Source: Pieris napi
Taxonomy: Eukaryota; Arthropoda; Insecta; Lepidoptera; Pieridae
Direction of reading: 5' to 3'
Length of the DNA stretch: 64,000 nt
NCBI RefSeq assembly: GCF_905475465.1
Contig: NC_062250.1
Span: 3,432,501 to 3,496,500 of the forward strand
The notes below the pieces were generated by a model. That model was not told the origin of the DNA. It saw nothing but the letters and a program-made list of their open reading frames with translations, and did no database searches. Of the stretch, positions 56,775 through 64,000 are shown piece by piece (position 1 is the first letter of the stretch; each line of letters begins with the position of its first letter). The position numbers were made by a program, and so were the translations under genes.

Positions 56775-58261
56775 TTTTACATAAGAAAGAGTCTAATACT
56801 TACAGTCTCTAATAAGGGAACACAGTTCTTGTGCTTAATTTTTTTTCAGTTGCCACTGTTTAGCACTTAGAACTAACGAGCTAAACAATTCACTAATTCA
56901 AATGGTTTTGTCCTTCTCAGTCTTATCACAAGGGCCGTGGTGTCAATAAGTTGAATAGCTTCAACATTCACGTGTTGATGGAGCCTTTGTAGGTTCCAGC
57001 TTTTTGATTATTCAGACAACGTTCTCGACATTGAGGTATCATTAGGTTTACATAAAATAATTAATATGAGTCTGATTAACCGTCAAATTGAGTAAGAAAT
57101 TTAGCTGTGTTGCTTTTTTATTCGATAATGCATATAAAATTGTTGACCCATTCAGTTCACATACATGTATAATGTTAGAATAAACTCATAAAGACTCATT
57201 TTCACATAATTTGAGGGTGGACATTAACCAGACAATAATGTTAGCGAAGTGAGATCGCCGCTCGTAAAACCATTAGCGCTCCGATAGTGACCGCGCCCAA
57301 CGATTTATATCAAAGAAAAATATGTTGCAGGAGTAAATTGTTTTTGGCGTCCTACTTCGCCTATCAACCTAAACTTTGTTTCCTGGCCATTAGGGCGCAG
57401 CTATTTCAATATTAACAGAACAGTGAAATCTATCCTTCAAAAAGCATATTTCTAGGAAACATATTGTTTTCAAAAGTGCTAATTGTAATGACAATTAGAA
57501 ATAAAAATGTGTTTATTGATTTGACAACAATTAATTATAATGTGTAATAAACCAAGACTTCGAAGATAAATAAGTTGTACATAAAGATATCGTAACTTTA
57601 CAGATAATCTAAATATACAGTATGTACCATATTGACCAAATGGCGCATGGAGTGCAATGGATTTGATCAGTTTTTAATTGCAAGTAGTCAGTGCAGAAAG
57701 AGAACCAGCAAGTTGGTTATAATTCTTATATTTTACGCGTTAGTTCATTTATATGCAAATATAAACTTTTATTTTACACGCTTTATATTAGCTTCACCTG
57801 TATGTATGTATGTATGTAACCGACTCCTTCGGACTCGATTTTGACCCACTTTTAACGGACAGATTTAATTCAAACTTTGCGCACCTGTCAAAGATCGATG
57901 ACAATGCAATAATCCGAAAAAAAAATGAAAAAAATTTAACTAAAAAATAAATAATAGTTTAAAAAAACTAAAAAACACGCTTTTAAAGCACATCAAACTA
58001 AAGAGTGAAAAATAATTCCTAATTTAGGCTGAAAATGGTAATGAACAAAAAATACTGGTATTATTGTGAAAAAGCGTGGGGCGCTCTGTGCCATATTTTT
58101 CGTCTATCGAGCAACCCACGCTTTTTTAAAACTATTATTTATTTTAAGTATTAATGTTTATATAATGACGTAGTATTGTCAACATAACAAAAAAGGTATT
58201 ATAGCAGTACCTCGTCTTCCATGTTCTCCGCACTATGCGATGATGAAAATCTCGCCTTCAA
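56775..58261. other. Unassigned stretch
   Basis: No exon recognised. A mildly C+G-enriched patch at 57235-57300 (gatcgccgctcgta, agcgctccgatagtgaccgc) and a (TGTA)n run at 57799-57818 are the only distinct features. Confidence 0.45.
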
Positions 58262-58450
58262 TTTTTTTTATAGTATGGGGTCAACGGGCTGGAGGCTCGT
58301 CCAATGTTAAATGATACCGCCGCCGCTCATAGACACTCTCAATTCCAAAGAGCTCGCGAGTGGGTTGCCGGCTTTTAAGGAATTAGTACGCTCTTTTTTT
58401 GACCCTAATTGGTTCGGATATACCTTATAGTTCGGAAATACCCTCAGTTG
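58262..58450 (-). repeat. Dispersed LINE 3'-end repeat A, diverged
   Basis: ttttatagtatggggtcaac, gggctggaggctcg, atgataccgccgcc, ctcgcgagtgggttgccggc, aattggttcgga. Older-looking copy. Confidence 0.7.
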
Positions 58451-59099
58451 TTGAAAAATAGATAGCAGTTATGTTAAGATCTCATCCATATTTAAAATAC
58501 TGAATAAATTTAAACAAAATAAATTTATTTTGTTTTCAAGTTGAATTCTCAATTTCTAATCCAAATGGGGCTCGCCTAGGGCAAAGTACCCTGATACAGG
58601 CGTGTCTCGCAAGTTCTGGGTACTTCTAAACGCCCCAAGCCAATTCAGAGTTTTGCACAACTTCGCAATCGCTACATAGAATGGTAATTTACTGCGTGGA
58701 TTTACTTTATGTAACGATATTTATTCGATTGATTTCTAGTATAAAGTAAATGTCGCCAGCCACTGTTTTTTTAAATGTTTTTTTTAACTAATTATAGTGA
58801 ATACATTCTAACATTATAAATGCTTCCTACTACAAGTATATAAATATGTCTAAAAGAAAATACAATTCTAAATATTGTACCAAAACATCCATTTTTATTA
58901 TATATCTTTATAATAAAAATGGCACTAAAATATTTAAGGTCTGGGCCAAAAATAAATGTACTAACATATACAATTTTACTAAATATAACTTATTACGAGT
59001 ATAAAACAATTCCAAATCCTGTAACAGTATAAAAAAAATTGTGAAAAGGCTCGTAATATTTTAGCAAAAGCGACAAGAATATCCGTAGCAATAAGCTGT
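58451..59099. other. A+T-rich stretch, nothing recognised
   Basis: No exon or element identified. Confidence 0.45.
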
Positions 59100-59520
59100 T
59101 ATATCTGCGGGGCGGACGTTAGACCGCGTAAGGAATTTCCCGTAAAAATATGTGGAAAATATTCCAAAAAGTAATTCCCAAGTCCGGTGGATTTGTTTCT
59201 GCAAAATCACTTAATAATGCGGGCGGGAACCGGGAAGTAGGTAAGGGTCGGGTCGGGATGTCCTTTCACGACTTAATTCAGAAAAACCGTGAGATTGCCG
59301 GATCTTTATGTACTGTTTGCGAATCCGACCGTCAATGTTTCAACCCTTCTAGTGTCTATAATATAAAATGTTATTCCGGGACCGAGCGGAAGTGACGTAT
59401 TAGCGACGGCGTTTCTTTTGATCCCTTGGACCGTTTCTTATGTCCTGTATGGAGATGGAACATTATATAGCGCAGCGTCGGATTCAAAGGTCGAAGGGTG
59501 TTCGTCGTTGTTTATTAAGT
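59100..59520. other. Unassigned C+G-rich block with many CpG
   Basis: ctgcggggcggacgttagac, gcgggcgggaaccgggaag, gtcgggtcgggatgtccttt, gggaccgagcggaagtgacg, tagcgacggcgtttc, gcgcagcgtcggattcaaag. The plus frame at 59150-59395 (81 codons, ATG to stop) has two CxxxxxxC-like pairs but no recognised domain. The minus strand shows no TMTC N-terminal motif. No second copy here. It could be a promoter, non-coding exon or unlisted repeat. Confidence 0.4.
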
Positions 59521-59779
59521 AATCTTGTTATTCGTCAATGCGGCACGTTGCTATAAGGAGCTTGCATATATCATTATTCCGAAACGGAAAGCTCTGTCAC
59601 CAATTCAAAAGATTTTTGAAGCTGTTAATACTAATACTTGTTTTAGGCAAAAATATTTCAACCAGAAAGAATAATTTTATTTGAATTCATACTCAGGATG
59701 AATGCTTAGTTATTGCGTCAAAGTTCTTTATAATGTTTATTGCTATAAATTTTGCATTAATTTCGAACGCTACCTTTTT

Positions 59780-60045
59780 AGGTCTGGGCCTCAGATTTCT
59801 GTATCTGTTTCATGATCATTTGTCAATCTAATAGGCAAGTAGGTTAACTTCCTGTGCCTACACGCCGTCGACTTTTTGGGTCTAAGGCTAGCCCGTTTCT
59901 CACGATGTTTTCCTTCACCGTTCGAGCGAATGTTAAATGCGCACATCGAATGAAAGTCCATTGGTACACAGCAGGAAATGGAACCTACGACCTCAGAGAT
60001 AAAAGTCAAACGCTTAAGCCACTAGGCTAACACGGCTACTTTAAT
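59780..60045 (-). repeat. tRNA-derived SINE, inverted copy
   Basis: Minus strand: tagcctagtggcttaagcg head, degenerate B box (plus-strand atggaacctacgacctcaga), body tttcattcgatgtgcgcatt, gaacggtgaaggaaaacatc, tail gatcatgaaacagatacaga, gaggcccagacc. Nearly full length; close to the 47720 copy. Confidence 0.82.
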
Positions 60046-62089
60046 TATAATAACTTAACTAACACTATTGTTAAAAATGGTTGTCCCAAATCTAATTTAA
60101 TAAACCTGCCATAAAAGTGAGTGAAAATAGAAATTGCACTGAGCAAAATGGAAACTGTCAAATGTGATTTTAGTTAAAAATGTGTCTATAAATTGTACCG
60201 AAATCCCGTAACAAGACTGTAACAAATATATTTATGTCGTGGATAATGACAGAGAAATATAGCGGGTTGACCGGTCAGCTATGTTACGGAACGTACAGAA
60301 TTGATCGAGCTCAACCCTTTAGTTATATTTAGGGTACGTGGAACAATAGCATTTAAAATTGCATATAAAACCATATTTAAACTCTACAAAAGTTATGAAT
60401 CGCCTAACAACAACGGTTTTAATTAAAGAAATAAAAATGTGTTTATTAATATAAACCATTAAATATAATGTGTAGGATTAAACCATTTTAAGAAAAAAAA
60501 ATACCTGTGTCAGGGTTCCCAGGTCTTCAATAACAAACTAAATAGTGAATCGGATAACAATTATTTTTTCAACTACAATTTTTAAGTGTTTACAACACGC
60601 GTGAGTGCATGAGTGAGTGTAAGGGTGCATGTGAGTTAATGAGTTAGTTAGTGTAATTTGTAACTACCTACATGTTAGGTCTCAGTAGCATCTCCAACTA
60701 TAGGAAAGGTGTGTTTCATAAGTCAGTTTTTTCTATTTTGGACGGTGAGAGGGTAGATATTCAGCAGCTTGTTCTAAACAATTTAATAATGTTTTTAAGC
60801 TATTGCATAGATTTTATCGCGGGCTTTGAGCGCGGCGACCGAATCAAGAAATTCCGTAACGAAATAAACCTAACAAAAGATGACTAAATATAGGTGCGGC
60901 CAATACGCGTTACAGCGGGACAGAACGCATACTGCGTCTCACATCGGTTTAGCGTGATCGGATAGGCGTGTTAATCTGAGTCTGGTAGAGCGGTAGATTG
61001 AATTAATATAAAAAAAAAAAAAATACTGCAAAAAATAAATAAATAATTATAATGCATAAATTTATATAAAATGCTATGCAATAGCTTTACCGCGGCAGTC
61101 CCCGAGTGCCACACGTATTTTTTTGTCGCTACACGTCTTGAGTTATTTTAGTTTTTTGGGTTCTATATAATAAATACATGGTTGATTTAATACATTATGT
61201 ACTTAGTCAATAGGACATGGAGTAGGGATAATTGTGTCTATTTTTACTTTTGTTATTATTTTATGTGAGCCAAAAGTTATATAAAATGTGTAAAAAGTAT
61301 GAATTACAAAGTGGTATAACTTTCAACAAACGCAAACAGAATTGGCAACAAAAAGAGCCAGTAAAAATGTGCAAATACCTTTCAAATTGTTCGAATTACA
61401 ACAGCAGGAAAAATCCATTTTCTAAGTCGCAAAACTGAAACTCGCTGACAAAACCGTCGTAGCGCTCCGCCCGCCATGATTACAAAGTTTGGAATGCCCA
61501 AAGATTTTTTAATGAATATTAATTCCCCAGTAAAACAAACTTTACTCTCAGCCACGAATCGGTAATTGCTTCGTTTTTCGTTTAACTTGAATTTCTGAAT
61601 CTTCGAAAAGGCTTTCATTGTGTCAAGTGAATAGTATATCACTGCCCTAAACCTCTTATAACTTTTATCGGGAAATTCCATTTTCCCGATCTTGAATCTT
61701 AAATGATTCCAAGATAATATTCAATTGCAGCAAGATAACTTGAGTGGTATACTCGAATGAAAATACTACACATGACATATGCCAACAAAATTATTCAGCG
61801 GGAATATAACACAACAACTATGTGGATTTTGGCCTTAGATTGTATTTATTTGATATTTTTCCTTTATAGCATAGTAGGTGATTCTCCCCTCCCTCACCCT
61901 GACACACGTAGGTACATTTTGGGCCTTATGCCAGTTTCCGCAGGATGTTTTCTTTCATTATAAAAGCAAATATTAATTAGACAGACAAACCTGTCTTAAG
62001 ACTTCGTCGTTATTTTCGTTGTTTAATATTTTCCCCTATAATATACATCCGGCGATTCCCTACTATGAAGGTGGTTTTTCTCTCTCTTC
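60046..62089. other. Unassigned stretch
   Basis: Holds a CpG-containing patch near 60890-60985 that ends in an A14 run (about 61009-61022), and a diverged inverted SINE fragment near 61880-61965 (ccctgacacacgtaggtaca, ggatgttttctttca). Short open frames (60672-60887, 61232-61438) have no domain. Confidence 0.45.
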
Positions 62090-62370
62090 AGTCGGTAACT
62101 CATGTAGCGCCGTGGTCAGTAAGAAAACATATGGAGCGGAAAATCTGTTTCCAACGGTTTTTGTCAAGCGCCTCTCTTATGACAGTGTATAGTTGTGAGG
62201 AAGAGTCTTTCACTTGATCCGTTCATCTGGTTGGTGAACGGCCACGTGATCTTTTGCTTTTTGTATTACCAAACATGGTCAGTTTCTCCAAGTTTTCATC
62301 GTCTCTGCGCATTGTATGGCCGAAATAAGATACAGGTCGCTGTCGGCATATGGTAGAAAGGCGAGTCCGC
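62090..62370 (-). pseudogene. LINE ORF2 C-terminal fragment
   Basis: The minus strand reads RPVSYFGHTMRRDDENLEKL, then TMFGNTKSKRSRGRSPTRWT, DQVKDSSSQLYTVIREALDK and NRWKQIF. This matches the FGH..R.....L.K....G...G.RSRGR...RW.DQ.K...G.......A.DR..W+ signature at the C-terminus of insect RTE/Dong-like LINEs. No RT core. Confidence 0.8.
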
Positions 62371-63267
62371 ATGCGGAGTTGAAAATAGTAAAAACATTAT
62401 TTGTATTTCTTAAATATTAATTCATAAGAATCTTATCTCATCCCGACGCTGCATTTTGTAAACTTCTGCGTCTAGTCTTCGAGTTAATCCCAAAACTTTG
62501 ATAGCGAACATTGTCCACTTTAAAATGAGAAAATTCTCAAGCTTTAAAATTACCACCTCATCCGAACGCTTTAACTTTTGCATATCAACGATGTCTTCAC
62601 AGGGAACATTCAACTTGATTAAAAACAAGTTTATATTATAAATTATTAAGTTAGGTGAATTTTAAAAAAAAAACGACACCCTTAAGTATGATATGGTAAT
62701 CATTTTGTTTTTTATTACAGCTATTGATGCTGTATTTGTACGATATTTAGACAATGTTTCTACAAGAATATTTGTATCATATTTTAGCTATCATAAGCCT
62801 CTTGTAACTCACATGTCTACTGAACTCCAACCAATGGTCGTGTCCATTTCTTTAATTATGTTGAACTATTTTTTTTGTGATATTCAAATATACTTTATTT
62901 AATGCGGTATAATAAAATTTTAATGTATTTAATACTTTTTCTATTATTAGTGTCGTTTTTTCTATAAACGTAGAATAAAATTTTTAAAAAGATTTTTATC
63001 TTATTACGCCAAAGAAGTATAACTTATGTACACGCGTTAGAAGTACGAAAGCTTCCACTACGTTTATATGTAATGCTCTATGCTTTTTGTTCTAAGACTG
63101 GATTCTCTTTTTCCAAAGTCCCAGGTCCATTGATTACTTTCCTTTATATGTAAGATGGTGCATAAGCGTTCCTGTACCTGATATAAATCATCGTTTTATA
63201 GGTCTAATGTGTTGTGTTATTCAAGAGAATAGCCACGGCTCAAACCCAAGACCTCCTGATAGTAAGT
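62371..63267. other. A+T-rich stretch with a MITE tip
   Basis: 63003-63050 (cgccaaagaagtataactta, tgtacacgcgttagaagta) is a remnant of the MITE family of 3190-3713. No exon. Confidence 0.5.
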
Positions 63268-63470
63268 CAAGAACAGGGGGCAAGAGACCAGGAGGCTCAT
63301 CTGATCTGCCATGATATCCATGGAAACTGCCAGAAGGAAGTTTTAAAAATTGGTACAATCTTTTTTGAAGAACCCTAAGTCGAATTGGTTCAGAAATACA
63401 TAGTGCCGAAAAACTGCCTTAAAAAACACTTACTTGTGGAACGAGGGACTTCGAGGTGATACGGATAAAA
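63268..63470 (-). repeat. Dispersed LINE 3'-end repeat A, diverged
   Basis: aagaacagggggcaagagac, caggaggctcatctgatc, ctaagtcgaattggttcag, ctgccttaaaaaacacttac, cgaggtgatacgga. Strand given by the WNxLP sense. Confidence 0.72.
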
Positions 63471-64000
63471 TTAATTAACATTTCAATTTATAATTTCATT
63501 TTTTTTCTAAAACAATTGAGGATATATGGAACTGAGTAGATCGATGATATATTTCATATCCAAGAAACTATCTCGTCGCATTGCGGGTAAAACGGCGCGG
63601 GTTTTTAATTGCGTGTTATTCAAGATAATAGGAGCGGCTATGACGCGGCGACATATTGAGAGAGACCATCAATCGAAGTATAAAAGAGAAAACATAAGTT
63701 AAGCCAACGCTGAAAATACATCGTAAACTTGCGGTTTTAGTGCATAAATATTAGTGGTAGGTACCTTAAATACCTTGCGGTAAAAAACCGCAGGGTACCC
63801 TTTAAGACTAAGTTTGCCTACACATTTTAAAGTTACATGTTTCGGTGAGTGCTTTTGCATGCTTTTCCCCATTCGAGTTCGCTACATCATTATTAACGTC
63901 ATCATAATTAATGTATGGGATATCTGTATTTAATTGGAAGATACATTCGACCCTTAATTAGAATTTTGTGTTTTATGTTCGGAAAATGTTGTGTAGAAGT
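63471..64000. other. Right edge, nothing recognised
   Basis: A small inverted pair ccttgcggtaaaaaaccgca (63772-63791) is visible. No exon found; the missing 5' exon of TMTC3 is not here. Confidence 0.45.

Overview
The window reads as animal, most probably lepidopteran, nuclear DNA. It is A+T-rich and has GT-AG introns. It is crowded with short dispersed repeats of a kind I know from moth and butterfly genomes: LINE 3'-end fragments carrying a WNxLP motif, tRNA-headed SINEs, Helitron-like non-autonomous elements and MITEs. No species can be named from the sequence alone. I see no prokaryotic operon, CRISPR array, rRNA gene or free-standing tRNA gene.

The one cellular gene I can support is on the minus strand. 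It is an orthologue of TMTC3, the endoplasmic-reticulum transmembrane and TPR-repeat O-mannosyltransferase. Eleven exons can be joined in phase from 42948 down to 1973. They give 2364 coding bases (787 residues plus stop). The exons encode the last part of the first luminal region, the multi-pass membrane half with the DUF1736 segment, and about ten TPR units. The N-terminal exon or exons, including the start codon, were not found between 42949 and 64000 and probably lie beyond the right edge.

Layout. 1-1972: 3' flank of TMTC3. 1973-10203: eight compact 3' exons with introns of 0.6 to 1.7 kb. 10204-21573: an 11.4 kb intron holding a tandem pair of MITE-like units and a defective Ty3/gypsy-type LTR retrotransposon (14135-18906). 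That element has lost most of its reverse transcriptase and carries an 89 bp tandem repeat before its 3' LTR. 21574-21673 and 29680-29761: two small exons. 29762-42811: a 13 kb intron with two copies of a long-armed foldback element, LINE fragments and a G-tract-rich element. 42949-64000: no recognised coding exon. It holds SINEs, LINE 3' fragments, Helitron-like copies and one unexplained C+G-rich block near 59.1-59.5 kb.

The retrotransposon proteins and TMTC3 have no functional link; the elements are passengers in large introns. I found no convincing new multi-gene system. The most useful leads are the structure of the LTR element (tandem overhang, internal tandem repeat), the long hairpin elements inside a transcribed intron, and the unexplained C+G-rich blocks. 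All family assignments are by eye from recognised motifs, and no search was run.
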